DNA of 64,000 nt from Kiritimatiellia bacterium (GCA_028686345.1 JAQUCE010000005.1:1-64000), one strand, 5' to 3'; numbered from the stretch's first letter, positions 16,448 through 25,667 are shown. The notes: a model not told the origin generated them from the letters alone. Program-made: numbers and translations.

Positions 16448-18195
16448 AGCGCCTTTCTGTTGTATTGATCCCTGTTTTGGCTGTTATTGGCGCAGTGGTT
16501 TTCTTCCTTTGGACCTTCTGTCGCATACCGGTCAAGGCTGGCTATATGGCGATTGTGACCGCCAAGATCGGCCAGCCGCTGCCGCCCGGGCAAATTCTGG
16601 CTGAACCAGGCCAGAAAGGGGTGCAGAGCACCCCGCTCCCGGAGGGCCGCCACTTTCTCAATCCCGTGACACATGAGTGGCGCATTGTTCCAGCTATCAA
16701 CATCCCGGTCGGCAAGGTCGGGGTGGTCACCTCCAAGGTGGGAGCTGAGCTGCCCTCGGGTGAGATTATAGCTGCCGACAGTGGCAGCAAGGGCATCTGG
16801 AAGGATGTGCTCGGGCCGGGCACCTACCGCCTCAACCCTGAGGGGTATGAGGTGACCCAGCTGGATGTGATCAATATTCCGATTGGTTATGTGGGTGTGG
16901 TCACCTCCCAAACCGGTGAGCCCGTGTTGCCAGGCCAGTTTGCCGGCGTGGGCCAAAAGGGTGTTATGAAGGATGTTCTGCAACCAGGGCTGTTCTATGT
17001 TAACAACCTCGCCTATCAGGTTGATGTGCTTGAGATCGGTATGAATCAGGTTTCGATCCTGGGCCGCTCTGGGTCGGTTGTGATGACTAAAAATCAAATT
17101 TTCAGTGCCAGCACCGCGCTCGATTCGCTACAGCAGAATACGATCCAGGCTCAGCAGGAGAAGCGTAATAAGTATCTTGAGCAGAATGAGAGTCGCGGCT
17201 TTATCTCGCAGCAGACACTCACCGATGATATCTCCAGCATGGTGCAGTCCTCCCGCCAAAAACTCAAGGAGTTTGGTAAATCCAGAGAGGATCTGCCTGC
17301 CGGCGCTGCGCAGCCGCGCTCAGGAGGTGACCGGATTGATACCACCCCGGCACCGGAGTCGGTTGCTTTCGGGTTGAAACGCTTTGTGGAGTTCCCTTCA
17401 CGCGATGGCTTCCAGATTCTGATCGATATGACCGTTGAATTCGAGCTGCTGCCCGAGAACATCTCCAAGATCTACATGCTCTACGGTGATTTGCCGGCAG
17501 TGGTCGATAAGATCATCCTGCCGCAGATCCTTTCAATCTCCCGTATCAAGGGTTCCAGCTACGGTGCCCGCGACTTTATTGACGGTGAGGGGCGCCAGCA
17601 GTTTCAGATGGATTTGACCAAAGAGTTGACCACAGTTATGAAAGAGAAGCACATTGTGATTCACAATGCGATTATCCGTCATGTGGAGGTGCCCAAGGAG
17701 ATCCTGGATCCGATCCAGCAGGCCAGTGTGGCGACAGAGCAGGACCTGACCAACCAGGCCCTGCAAAAAACCGCCCGCAAACAAGCGGAGCTGAACACGC
17801 AAACTGCCATGATCTCCCAGTTGAAGAAGCAGGTGGAACAGGAGACCGAGAAAGAGGTGGCAACCATTGTGGCCAAAACCAAGAAGGAGGTGGCAGCTAT
17901 CGCGGCCGCAGCTGAGCTGGAGGTGGCCCAGATTAACCTTGAAAAGGCCGCGGTTCAGGCTGGTATCACTGAGTTGAGCGGTGAGGCAAAGGTGCAGGCC
18001 GACTTTGTGGTGGCCAATGAAACCGCGCTCGGACGCAAGATGCTGGCCGCGGTCTTCACCGACCCCGCCACCTTGGCGGAGTTGAAATTCGTGGAGGAGC
18101 TTAACCCCCGCCTCGGCATCCGTATCATTCACGCCGGCGAGGGCACGCTCTGGACCGACCTTAAAAACCTGGCACCAACGCTGCCGGTCAAGTGA
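16444..18195 (+). CDS. SPFH (band 7) membrane protein, second of pair
   Basis: A 583-aa paralogue of the preceding protein, coupled by a 4-nt overlap and a strong AAAGGAGG site. It has an N-terminal membrane anchor (~5-25), three repeats (VKAGYMAIVTAKIGQPLP, VGKVGVVTSKVGAELP, IGYVGVVTSQTGEPVL), an inserted charged linker (~220-300), an SPFH domain (~310-430, FQILIDMTVEFELLPENIS, HNAIIRHVEVPKEIL) and a C-terminal coiled coil. Partner exchange with the first protein is inferred from the coupling. DUF2157 and GDYXXLXY genes follow after 96 nt. Confidence 0.8.
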   Translation: MKRLSVVLIPVLAVIGAVVFFLWTFCRIPVKAGYMAIVTAKIGQPLPPGQILAEPGQKGVQSTPLPEGRHFLNPVTHEWRIVPAINIPVGKVGVVTSKVGAELPSGEIIAADSGSKGIWKDVLGPGTYRLNPEGYEVTQLDVINIPIGYVGVVTSQTGEPVLPGQFAGVGQKGVMKDVLQPGLFYVNNLAYQVDVLEIGMNQVSILGRSGSVVMTKNQIFSASTALDSLQQNTIQAQQEKRNKYLEQNESRGFISQQTLTDDISSMVQSSRQKLKEFGKSREDLPAGAAQPRSGGDRIDTTPAPESVAFGLKRFVEFPSRDGFQILIDMTVEFELLPENISKIYMLYGDLPAVVDKIILPQILSISRIKGSSYGARDFIDGEGRQQFQMDLTKELTTVMKEKHIVIHNAIIRHVEVPKEILDPIQQASVATEQDLTNQALQKTARKQAELNTQTAMISQLKKQVEQETEKEVATIVAKTKKEVAAIAAAAELEVAQINLEKAAVQAGITELSGEAKVQADFVVANETALGRKMLAAVFTDPATLAELKFVEELNPRLGIRIIHAGEGTLWTDLKNLAPTLPVK

Positions 18196-18240
18196 CGCGT
18201 GTCAGTGGTCGGCGGCCGGTGGCCGGTGGCCCGCCACAAA

Positions 18241-18273
18241 ATTGATTACCTCGATTACCTCGAATCTTTCGAC
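18241..18273. repeat. 9-bp degenerate tandem repeat, short array
   Basis: attgattacctcgattacct followed by cgaatc is a short member of the TCGAGGTAA satellite family. Confidence 0.6.
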
Positions 18274-18291
18274 CCCTAACCGAGACACACG

Positions 18292-19641
18292 ATGAATAAA
18301 AAAACGATCAACTGGCTACAAACAGAGATTGATTCCTGGCTGACCGAAGGTGTGATCAGCGCAACAGCTGCCACCCAGCTGAAATCGCGCTATGCGCGCA
18401 TCAGCCGGGATCAGCGTCCGATTGGGTTAATCATCCTGGGCGCGCTGGGCGCGCTTCTGATTGGGCTGGGCATTATCTCGCTGCTGGCCGCCAACTGGGG
18501 TGATCTGCCCCGCGATGCCCGGGTGGTGATCTCTTTTCTGCCGCTGATTCTCTCCTACAGCGCCGCGCTCTATGCTTTGTTGCGGAGCGATCGCTCACTG
18601 GCATTCTGCGAGCCGCTGGGCATCTTCTGGGGGTTATCAATCGGGGCGGGTATTGCCTTGATCTCCCAGACCTACCACCTGCCCGGTGAGCTGAACGCTT
18701 TTCTGATGACTTGGATGCTCCTGCTGGTGCCAGTGGTCTACCTGACCCGCTCGCTCGGCTGTGTCGCCGGATATTATATCGGGCTGCTATCCTGGTCTAT
18801 GGTTATTCAGAGTGAAATGGGTGTCAGCCTCTATTTCTGGCCGGTCTCTGCCCTGATTCTGCCGGTGGTACTCTCTGTCAAGCGCGAGAATCCAACCGGC
18901 ATGCGCGGAGTTTTCATGTTCTGGTCGCTCCTGATCAGCACCATCATCGCGCTGGGTGTCACCCTCGACAAATCACTGCCCGGTCTGTGGATCATCATCT
19001 ATGTGGCCTTTTTTGCGATTCTGCTGTTAGCCGGGATGCTTGAGAGTTCAGAGGACTCTGAGACCTGGTCAAAGCCGATGTCGCTCTGCGGTGCTGGCGG
19101 GCTGGCATCAATGCTTTATCTGCTCTGTTACAAGTGGCCTTGGAAGGATGTCGGTCCGTCATACTACCGCGATGGCTATGGCTACTATCTCTGGGCATCG
19201 GTTGTTTATGATTTCGCCTTGGTTGCTCTGTTGCTGGCAGGCGCATTGTTTCTGTTCGTACGATGGAATCGACGGCGTGCGGAGCAGGGCGCGCTCTCAC
19301 GAATCACCAAGCTTGGCTGGGTTGCCGCACCACTGGCTGTGACTGCTTTTTACGGTATCGCCTCGTATGCGGAGAGTATCAGCGGTCAATTGTGCGGGGC
19401 TCTGACCTCGGTTTATGTGATTATTCTGAGTCTGCTGACACTGGCCGATGGAATCGGGAGGCGGGCGCTCTGGATGGTCAACTGCGGCGTGTTGCTCTTT
19501 CTGGCGGTTGTGCTCGGCAAGTTTTTTAACGAGGACTTTTCATTCACAATCAAAGGGGTTGTGTTCATACTCTGCGGGCTGCTGTTCTTTATGGTGAATA
19601 CCATCTTTGCCCGCAAGATCAAGCGGGAGGTGCGCTCATGA
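18292..19641 (+). CDS. DUF2157 polytopic membrane protein
   Basis: A 449-aa protein with a soluble N-terminus (INWLQTEIDSWLTEGVISAT) followed by about 11-12 hydrophobic segments, typical of DUF2157. The region LIGLGIISLLAANWGDLPRD is characteristic of the family. The family's function is not known. The stop overlaps the ATG of the GDYXXLXY gene (ATGA). The DUF2157/GDYXXLXY pairing is seen across bacteria, sometimes as a fusion, so the two likely form one membrane unit. Confidence 0.85.
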   Translation: MNKKTINWLQTEIDSWLTEGVISATAATQLKSRYARISRDQRPIGLIILGALGALLIGLGIISLLAANWGDLPRDARVVISFLPLILSYSAALYALLRSDRSLAFCEPLGIFWGLSIGAGIALISQTYHLPGELNAFLMTWMLLLVPVVYLTRSLGCVAGYYIGLLSWSMVIQSEMGVSLYFWPVSALILPVVLSVKRENPTGMRGVFMFWSLLISTIIALGVTLDKSLPGLWIIIYVAFFAILLLAGMLESSEDSETWSKPMSLCGAGGLASMLYLLCYKWPWKDVGPSYYRDGYGYYLWASVVYDFALVALLLAGALFLFVRWNRRRAEQGALSRITKLGWVAAPLAVTAFYGIASYAESISGQLCGALTSVYVIILSLLTLADGIGRRALWMVNCGVLLFLAVVLGKFFNEDFSFTIKGVVFILCGLLFFMVNTIFARKIKREVRS

Positions 19642-20309
19642 AAAACAAGACATTTCTAGTCGTGGCCTCAGCCGCCTTTATTTTGCAGGCGGGAATCTTG
19701 GCCTGGATGATCATCCAGCGCGAGATTATCCTGACCCAGGGTGAGCTTTACAGGTTCAAAGCAGCGCCTGTGGATCCCTACGACGCCTTTCGCGGACGCT
19801 ACGTGCGAGTTGACATTGAGGGGGGCGGCCCTTTCCGCACCGACACCCAGCTGCAGCGCGGCATGCCGCTCTATCCATCGCTGGTGGTGGATGCCAATGG
19901 TATCGCCACCTTGACCAACCCTGCGGTCAGACCGCCAGTAGACACGCCGTATATCAAGGTCAAGTGTCGCTATAGCAGCCCTGTGATGCGCGATAGCGGG
20001 ATTGTGACCACCAACTTTGATAAATACGCCAACAATGTGGTTGCCACCAACACCAGCCCCAAGATGGTGATGAGCGGGAAATACACTACCCATGTTGAGC
20101 TTCCTTTTGACCGTTACTATCTCGATGAAAAACTGGCGCCCAAGGCGGAGCAAGTTTACAACGAAACTCGCAGCGGAGATCAAAGAAATCGTAAAGCAGC
20201 CACTCTGCTGGTGCGTGTGCGCAAAGGGCGCGCCCTGATTGAAATGCTTGAAATTGATGGCATCCCGATCCGGGATCTCGCGCTGGAGGAGCAGGCGCGC
20301 ACCCCTTAG
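19638..20309 (+). CDS. GDYXXLXY-motif membrane-anchored protein
   Basis: A 223-aa protein with an N-terminal membrane anchor (TFLVVASAAFILQAGILAWM) and a periplasmic beta domain. Residues ~47-62 (VDPYDAFRGRYVRVDIEG) match the family's defining segment (PVDPRDLLRGDYVxLxY), though Gly-Asp-Tyr is Gly-Arg-Tyr here and the Leu/Tyr positions vary. It overlaps DUF2157 by 4 nt. A repeat beginning with 'cccttaccgaaggg' starts at its stop codon. Confidence 0.8.
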   Translation: MKNKTFLVVASAAFILQAGILAWMIIQREIILTQGELYRFKAAPVDPYDAFRGRYVRVDIEGGGPFRTDTQLQRGMPLYPSLVVDANGIATLTNPAVRPPVDTPYIKVKCRYSSPVMRDSGIVTTNFDKYANNVVATNTSPKMVMSGKYTTHVELPFDRYYLDEKLAPKAEQVYNETRSGDQRNRKAATLLVRVRKGRALIEMLEIDGIPIRDLALEEQARTP

Positions 20310-20349
20310 GCCCTTACCGAAGGGCAAGACAAACATGTTGGTCCTTAAA
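20309..20349. repeat. Dispersed repeat G (GGCCCTTACCGAAGGGCAAGAC)
   Basis: The small stem cccttaccgaaggg followed by caagacaaacatgttggtcc recurs at 27603-27641 and 40649-40692. Two of the three copies lie exactly at a gene's stop codon. Confidence 0.7.
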
Positions 20350-20369
20350 TAACCCGCTTTGGGGCAGCC

Positions 20370-20428
20370 TTCCTCCTTCTCCAAGGCTACGGCGCGACAA
20401 GAAAGGCTGGACAACAAACCTTACGCAC
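20370..20428. repeat. 60-bp repeat, inverted copy of 4329-4388
   Basis: ttcctccttctccaaggcta ... gaaaggctggacaacaaacc ttacgca matches the reverse complement of 4329-4388. Confidence 0.7.
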
Positions 20429-20587
20429 CGTTTGTTGTTCACGCTTCCCTGCCACGGCGTAAAAGCGAAGCTCGACTTGTCCGGGCGTAGCTATTGCGAA
20501 GCCTGAAGCCGGAAGCGTGCTCTTTGTTCTCTGCTGGTTCTTGCGAAGTTACCTTCAAGGCTGCATTGTTTAAAGTTTTAGGTATGG

Positions 20588-21013
20588 TTAGACCCCGGCG
20601 CGGATAATCAGGGCTAACCCAGCGACAAAGAAGATGAACATGGCCAGATTCAGTTTGTGGGCTATGCGCGGCGCGCCTTTGAACTCCTTCCAGACCAGAA
20701 TCCCCCACAAGGCCGCCACCAACGTGGCGCCTTGGCCAAGGCCGTAAGAGATGGCCGGACCTGCCGTGCCGGCCGCCACCAGGTTGATGGCATTGCCCAA
20801 TCCCCAGATCAGCCCGCCTAAAATACCGACAAAGTGAATCCCCATCCCGCCCTTAAAATATGCGCTGATCGAAACCGGGGTGCCCGCAACCGGACGCTTC
20901 ATGGCAATCGTGTTGAAGACAAAGGTGCTGGCGAAAATACCGCACGCAAAAACAAAGAAGGCCGAATATGGTGTCATCTTGCCCGCGGCCGGTGCCACAA
21001 AATTCATATCCAT
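20588..21013 (-). pseudogene. 5'-truncated GRP/RhaT-like (DMT superfamily) sugar transporter
   Basis: A 141-aa ORF that matches only the C-terminal ~40% of ~330-aa sugar permeases usually found beside ribokinase. Diagnostic segments are GKMTPYSAFFVFACGIFAST, GIHFVGILGGLIWGLGNAIN, AISYGLGQGATLVAALWGIL and VWKEFKGAPRI. About four membrane spans remain where the intact protein has about ten. The frame stays open upstream of the first ATG (CKLIEITDFIAAS) to a TGA at ~21069, inside the ribokinase 3' end, and the ATG has no ribosome site. The N-terminal half was therefore probably deleted between the ribokinase stop and this point. A functional short protein is unlikely but cannot be excluded. Confidence 0.7.
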
Positions 21014-21054
21014 TGAGGCGGCAATAAAGTCTGTAATTTCAATTAGTTTGCAAG

Positions 21055-21960
21055 TTAATGATCTGCCACTTCATGCCGGTAGGGTGCGGAGGCTTGTGCG
21101 CCCATCCGCGTGACCGACACCGCCGCGGCTCTGGCCGCGAACGCCACACCATCGACCAGTTCGCGGCCTTCGGTCAACGCCACAGCTAAAGCCCCGCTGA
21201 ACACGTCACCAGCAGCGGTCGTGTCAATAACCGGCACCTTTATCGCATCCACCATGACCCCCTGGGTTCCGTCAAATGCGTAGGCACCTGCTTTCCCCAT
21301 TGTGATGACAACCTGTAGCGCACCTTTGTTGCAAAGTTCGCGCGCGGCGGCTTCAGCGCTCTTTAAGTCCGACACTTTGATGCCAGTCAACAGCTCGGCC
21401 TCGCTCTGGTTGGGTGTGATGACTTCAAGGCATTCGTATAGACCACTCGGAATTGCCTGTGCCGGGGCTGGGTTGAGGATCACCGGGACACCTTTGTTGA
21501 CCGCTATTTCGGCTGCCCGACAGACTGTGTCGAGCGGGGTCTCGAGCTGCAAAAGCACCAAGTCAGCAGACTCAATAATTCCCTGGAGATCTTCGATCTC
21601 TGACGGCGATAGGGTGCCGTTGGCACCGGAAGCCACAGAGATGCAGTTCTCGCCATTTTCGTCCACCATGATCAGGGCTACTCCGGAAGGCTCCTTGGTG
21701 TCGGTGAAGATGTGGTCAGCGCAAATGCCCTCTTTTTGAAAGAGAGCTTTGGCCTCACGCCCGAAAAGATCGTCTCCGACCTTGGCTATGAAGGTCACTT
21801 GACCGCCAAGGCGTGCCGCCGCAACAGCCTGGTTAGCACCCTTGCCTCCGGGATTCATCATGAATCGCCCGCCCAGGATTGTCTCGCCCGGCGCGGGGAT
21901 ACGCGCTGCCTTGACCACCATATCTGTGTTTGTACTACCTATGATCACGATTCGTTTCAT
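21055..21960 (-). CDS. rbsK: Ribokinase (PfkB family)
   Basis: A 301-aa kinase converting ribose to ribose-5-phosphate. The N-terminal GSTNTDMVVKAARIPAPGET, the first PfkB signature around NPGGKGANQAVAAARLGG, and the second, VIDTTAAGDVFSGALAVALT (catalytic Asp in TAAGD), are all intact. ATG at 21960 has GGAGGT 4 nt upstream; the ORF-track start 129 nt upstream reads into a repeat. It lies between a nucleoside hydrolase and a sugar transporter remnant on the same strand, indicating ribose from nucleosides as its source. Confidence 0.93.
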   Translation of the reverse strand: MKRIVIIGSTNTDMVVKAARIPAPGETILGGRFMMNPGGKGANQAVAAARLGGQVTFIAKVGDDLFGREAKALFQKEGICADHIFTDTKEPSGVALIMVDENGENCISVASGANGTLSPSEIEDLQGIIESADLVLLQLETPLDTVCRAAEIAVNKGVPVILNPAPAQAIPSGLYECLEVITPNQSEAELLTGIKVSDLKSAEAAARELCNKGALQVVITMGKAGAYAFDGTQGVMVDAIKVPVIDTTAAGDVFSGALAVALTEGRELVDGVAFAARAAAVSVTRMGAQASAPYRHEVADH

Positions 21961-21970
21961 TTGACCTCCA

Positions 21971-22188
21971 TAGTCGTTTAAGCGAATAGAAAAAACAATT
22001 AATTGTTCTTTCCTAAAAAGTTGTTTATCGGGGTTTAGTGCGGCTTGTTTCGCAATCATCCACCGCATAGCGGCGGATATACTTTTCAATCATCCACCGC
22101 ATAGCGGCGGATATACTTTTCAATCATCCACCGCATAGCGGCGGATATACTGTGCTGCTTTCAGTATGTCCGCCGCTATGCGGTGGAT
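21971..22188. repeat. Composite repeat E2 + A2 with triplicated arm
   Basis: On the minus strand this is element A (palindrome) followed by the tail ...caactttttaggaaagaaca attaattgtt and a TCGCTTAAACGA-type stem, the same order as at 35510-35660 and 40857-41005. The left arm is present three times in tandem (caatcatccaccgcatagcg starting at 22053, 22087 and 22121; 34-bp unit), followed by a single right arm ending at 22188. It lies directly in front of ribokinase. Confidence 0.8.
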
Positions 22189-22478
22189 GCCCGTTTTTCG
22201 CGTGCCAGTCGCAAAATGCCGCTCGTAGAGCGGCTACTACACCGAACAACAACCCTTGCATTCCACAGTCGCTCTACCAGCGACATCGGTCGACGATGTT
22301 GTGCGACGATGTTGATGGACGATTGGGATCATGCGTGGGCTCGTCAACCAGCATCGTCGTAAGTCACCGTCAACCAAAGGCGAAGCCGACCGTCTGTAGG
22401 TCCGGTTTCCAACCGGACATCTCCGCTTGGAAATCGGAGCTGCGTTGCTCCCGCACCAAAGGCGCACTTCTCCGCTCA
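22189..22478. repeat. Repeats B3 and C1 between ribokinase and nucleoside hydrolase
   Basis: At 22289-22360 two arms (cgacgatgttgatggacga / tcgtcaaccagcatcgtcg) face each other. At 22395-22442 lies the palindromic 'tccggtttccaaccggacat' element (family C, other copies at 30381, 33666, 35199, 57412). No gene is supported. The stretch interrupts an otherwise functional gene cluster. Confidence 0.7.
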
Positions 22479-23489
22479 CTACCTTCTCGGCGGTTCAACG
22501 CAGAGTTGTACGATCGCCTCACGCACGCGGGCACTCTGCTCTGCGCTCATTACCAGATAGCGGTCGCGCCCTCCTCCCTCTTTTCCGGGTTTAAAGACCG
22601 TTGCGCCATCGTCAGCCACGGTGACCGTCCCGGGTGGTGAGAGATCGAAATAACCGCGCTCCGGATAAACCGCATACAGCAGGGTGGTCGGATCCCATGT
22701 TGGGCGGTCGTGCCCTTTCGGCGAGTAGAGTGCATACGCTTCAGGCATTGGATGGTGCTTGATGTAGCCGTAATCCCGCTCAATCGACGCATAGGGATAG
22801 CATGCCGCTATGCCTATTTCAAAGCCGCTCCAGACCACTGGTGAGGGCCACTCTTTCGCCAGCTTCTGTGCGGCCGGGATGTCCTTGATGACGTTGTACT
22901 CCAGATAGCGGGTGTTCCAGTTAATGGTTTGGAACGCGCCTGCCATGATTGAAAGCAGTTTGACCTTTTTGGCGATCAGCGCTTTTCCGTCCAGCGGCGA
23001 ATATTCGTCTGGCTGAGAGCCCAGCAGCCGCTGAAAATTGGTAAAGAACCCCACCTGCACCAGTGTTACGCTGTTATCCGGCTGTCCAGCCAGGATTTTG
23101 CGAATCAGCCCTGTTGCCTCAGGTGCGTCAATGCCGCTCTTCAGGTCATGAGGATAACGCAGATTGCCATCCGCATCCTTTGCCTCTGCCAGCAGGTTGA
23201 ATTTGCCGGGTTCAGGGGTCACGCCGTTTTTGACCACACCGACCGGAATGTCGGGGCGTCCGTAGAAGGTGTTGACAGCATCCGTAAAAGCGGCGGCCTG
23301 CGGGTGGTCTTTTGTGATCGTAACCGCGAGCAGATCCACCGCGCCGCGGGATTGTAAAGCGTGGATCATGCACAAAGCCATCAGGTCATCTGAATCATTA
23401 CCCATGTCGGTGTCGAAGATCAATCGTACTGGTTCGGCGTGCGTGAGTGTAGCTGCCGCGATAAGAGCCATAAGCCATTTGCTGTTCAT
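22479..23489 (-). CDS. Exported inosine-uridine-type nucleoside hydrolase
   Basis: A 336-aa protein with a signal peptide (MNSKWLMALIAAATLTHA). The N-terminal calcium-binding signature DTDMGNDSDDLMAL follows immediately, matching the DTDxGxDDDxAL of IUNH-family hydrolases with an extra residue. Internal VQVGFFTNFQRLL and the late TWDPTTLLYAVYPERGYFDL (normally containing the His/Asp region) also fit. The expected reaction is cleavage of the N-glycosidic bond of ribonucleosides, here in the periplasm, feeding ribose to the ribokinase downstream. The start is 198 nt inside the track ORF, chosen for its signal peptide. Confidence 0.85.
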   Translation of the reverse strand: MNSKWLMALIAAATLTHAEPVRLIFDTDMGNDSDDLMALCMIHALQSRGAVDLLAVTITKDHPQAAAFTDAVNTFYGRPDIPVGVVKNGVTPEPGKFNLLAEAKDADGNLRYPHDLKSGIDAPEATGLIRKILAGQPDNSVTLVQVGFFTNFQRLLGSQPDEYSPLDGKALIAKKVKLLSIMAGAFQTINWNTRYLEYNVIKDIPAAQKLAKEWPSPVVWSGFEIGIAACYPYASIERDYGYIKHHPMPEAYALYSPKGHDRPTWDPTTLLYAVYPERGYFDLSPPGTVTVADDGATVFKPGKEGGGRDRYLVMSAEQSARVREAIVQLCVEPPRR

Positions 23490-23850
23490 ACTTTCAATGC
23501 CTTTCGGTGTGATACGGTTAACGTTTTTCGGGGCTGAAGGCGCACTCGCCTTTAACCGCCTGTTTTTATCTCTCACAGTGGCACAGAGTGCGCAGAGCGA
23601 GACCGACAAAATTCGAGAGCGAGATCGGCCAATTTCTGCCGCGCAAAGATCTAACTCTGTGAGCTTCGCCTCTCCGCGAGGATTCATTTTTTAGGTAAAA
23701 AATGGGTGGTAAAAAATGTTGTCGCGTTGTTTTTGAAACCCTTATCACCTTTACAGCAACGGCTCAACAGCCCGCTTTGGAGCAGGCTTCCGTCTTTGCG
23801 CTTCGCAGCTACGCCGGACACGGAAAGCCTGTACAACAAACTTCGTTATG
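23490..23850. other. Gene-free spacer with repeat fragments
   Basis: It contains ctctcacagtggcacagag-type repeats related to 321-412 and, at ~23770-23845, the cccgctttggagcaggctt ... gcctgtacaacaaactt module. The minus-strand ORF extension through here is not supported. Nothing else is seen. Confidence 0.55.
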
Positions 23851-25665
23851 TTAATCGTTGAAGAGCGTCTTCAGCATCTGCCAGCGGATCATCCCATTGA
23901 ATGGCGTTGTATCATAAAAGAGCGCATCGAGAGCCTTTTGGCATCCCTGCTTGACCCGCAGCTGGTCGCCTATGAGAAGGTTGTAGCGCGTGTAAAGCAG
24001 GGGGTTGGCGCGCGGGGCTCGATTGTCATGCTCCTCGATCCGCATCAGCTGTTCCAGTTTGCAGGCAGCGTAAACCCAGGCGTGGTGATTGGCCAGGCGT
24101 TCGGCTTGTATGCTGAGAACCGAGGGTTTTGAGGGCGGCTCAAAGAGACGGGGGTCAAAGTCGTATGAGTAATCAACCATCTCATAGTTGAAGTTGTCGA
24201 GATCATCCTCTTTGCTCTCAGAAAAAATCTCCGGTGTTGGGGTAATGGCTGGATCAGAGTCTTCGCTCTGCTCTTTGCCCTCCGCGGCGAGTAGATCCTC
24301 GCAGTGCTCCCAGCGTGCGCTCAGATCGCCATAGTGCAAGATGGTGTGCAGATCCAGCAAGGTCGCGTGGTTACGCTGTTCCAGCAGTATAAACCGGTTA
24401 TCCATCAGCAGTGAGATGGCGGTCACCGGGTTGTTGCCGCACCGCATGTACTCTTTCAGGTCAACCTGAACAACCTCATCCTTTGATTTCTCCGAGGCAA
24501 TCTCCAGCACACTGTTCTCACGCAGATGAATGCGCCACGCGCCATCCGGCGTTTGAATGGAGGTGGAGGAGGTTTGCACTGCCCTGCTCACGGCATTGGT
24601 CGTGTTCAACGTAATGGTATCATCCACAGGTTTATAGAGCAGAGTCCATTCACGCACAACCGGCTCAACCATCTGGAACGTGGTTGCAAGTTGTACCTTA
24701 AGTTCAGAGCCATCGCGGTTGGCTTCCAAGGCCAGGACAGTCGTGTTAGTCGACGCATTCCAGGCCTCTTTGGTCTCTAGTTTAAGCTGTGTGAAGGCAT
24801 CGTAGATTGTGACAAACCCGTCCGCTGCCCTGAATTTCAGCAACCCGTTGCCTGAAAAGCAGGTATACTGATCAAACGCGCCAACATCATACAACCCAGG
24901 CAGGTCGCGCAGGGCATAACCTTTGAGGGTGCTGTCCTGTTCATCACAAACAAAGTAGAGGTTGGAGGCAACTGCCACCGGGCGGCCGGGAATTCCGGCA
25001 TCCCGCACAGGTGCTTTGACAGGGAAGGGGCCGCCCGCGCCGAGCGCGTCAATGGCGACAATTTTCCCGGTCGGATCAATTTCCATTGCAAACCGGCGGT
25101 TGTTCTTTGAGCTCCTGACAACCGTGGTGTTATTGAAAACCCAGGGGCCTTCATGCGTCTCGGGCCAGGGCAGCGTGTTTTGCCAGAGCCAAAGATCCTC
25201 AACAAAGCTGTACAGTCCGACCTTGCGGCGCAGCGCATCACCGCCAGTGCTCTTTTCCACTGCCAGCGCATACTTGCCGTCCCGCGACAGATGCCACTCG
25301 CAACGCGTGCCCTCCTCCATTGGAGGAAGTGTGATGAGCAGCTCAGGCAGCGCAGTTGCAGCCCAGATGCGAATGTTAGTGAATTCAATTGGCAGGCCGA
25401 GTTTCCGCAAGGCAGCGCGGTGTTGGAGAAGTGCGGCGCGGTCAGCTCCTGCCGGGCATACGGGCGCCGCGCTCTGCTCCGCCTTACGCGCGGCCTGAGC
25501 CTGTTTTTTCCCTGGTGAGAGGTGGTTGACCAGCAACCCCAGCAGGATGGCGGCGGTGAACGGGACTAGAAATATTAAAGCAGCCAAACGTATAGTTTCC
25601 CTCAGGTTTTTAGATTCGTTCCCCTTTTCACTTTGTTTTTGTGCGCTCTTGATTTTATCGTGCAT
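23851..25665 (-). CDS. Membrane-anchored hypothetical protein with beta-propeller-like ectodomain
   Basis: A 604-aa protein of no recognised family. It has a charged cytoplasmic start, one membrane span at ~28-50 (LAALIFLVPFTAAILLGLLV) and a large extracytoplasmic part. Short strand-rich units (WHLSRDGKYALAVEKS, FAMEIDPTGKIVAIDALGAG, SNLYFVCDEQDSTLKGYAL, VLALEANRDGSELKVQL) recur about every 45 residues, as in beta-propellers. The C-terminus is acidic then helical, ending in MIRWQMLKTLFND. It begins 2 nt after the amidase stop, so the two are probably co-translated and it may act in cell-wall turnover. That role is inferred from position. Confidence 0.65.
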   Translation of the reverse strand: MHDKIKSAQKQSEKGNESKNLRETIRLAALIFLVPFTAAILLGLLVNHLSPGKKQAQAARKAEQSAAPVCPAGADRAALLQHRAALRKLGLPIEFTNIRIWAATALPELLITLPPMEEGTRCEWHLSRDGKYALAVEKSTGGDALRRKVGLYSFVEDLWLWQNTLPWPETHEGPWVFNNTTVVRSSKNNRRFAMEIDPTGKIVAIDALGAGGPFPVKAPVRDAGIPGRPVAVASNLYFVCDEQDSTLKGYALRDLPGLYDVGAFDQYTCFSGNGLLKFRAADGFVTIYDAFTQLKLETKEAWNASTNTTVLALEANRDGSELKVQLATTFQMVEPVVREWTLLYKPVDDTITLNTTNAVSRAVQTSSTSIQTPDGAWRIHLRENSVLEIASEKSKDEVVQVDLKEYMRCGNNPVTAISLLMDNRFILLEQRNHATLLDLHTILHYGDLSARWEHCEDLLAAEGKEQSEDSDPAITPTPEIFSESKEDDLDNFNYEMVDYSYDFDPRLFEPPSKPSVLSIQAERLANHHAWVYAACKLEQLMRIEEHDNRAPRANPLLYTRYNLLIGDQLRVKQGCQKALDALFYDTTPFNGMIRWQMLKTLFND

Positions 25666-25667
25666 AT

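Noticed and set aside
22053-22188. Three direct 34-bp repeats resembling a mini CRISPR array
   Set aside because: The repeats are contiguous with no unique spacers, they are arms of a known palindromic element present elsewhere, and there are no cas genes.
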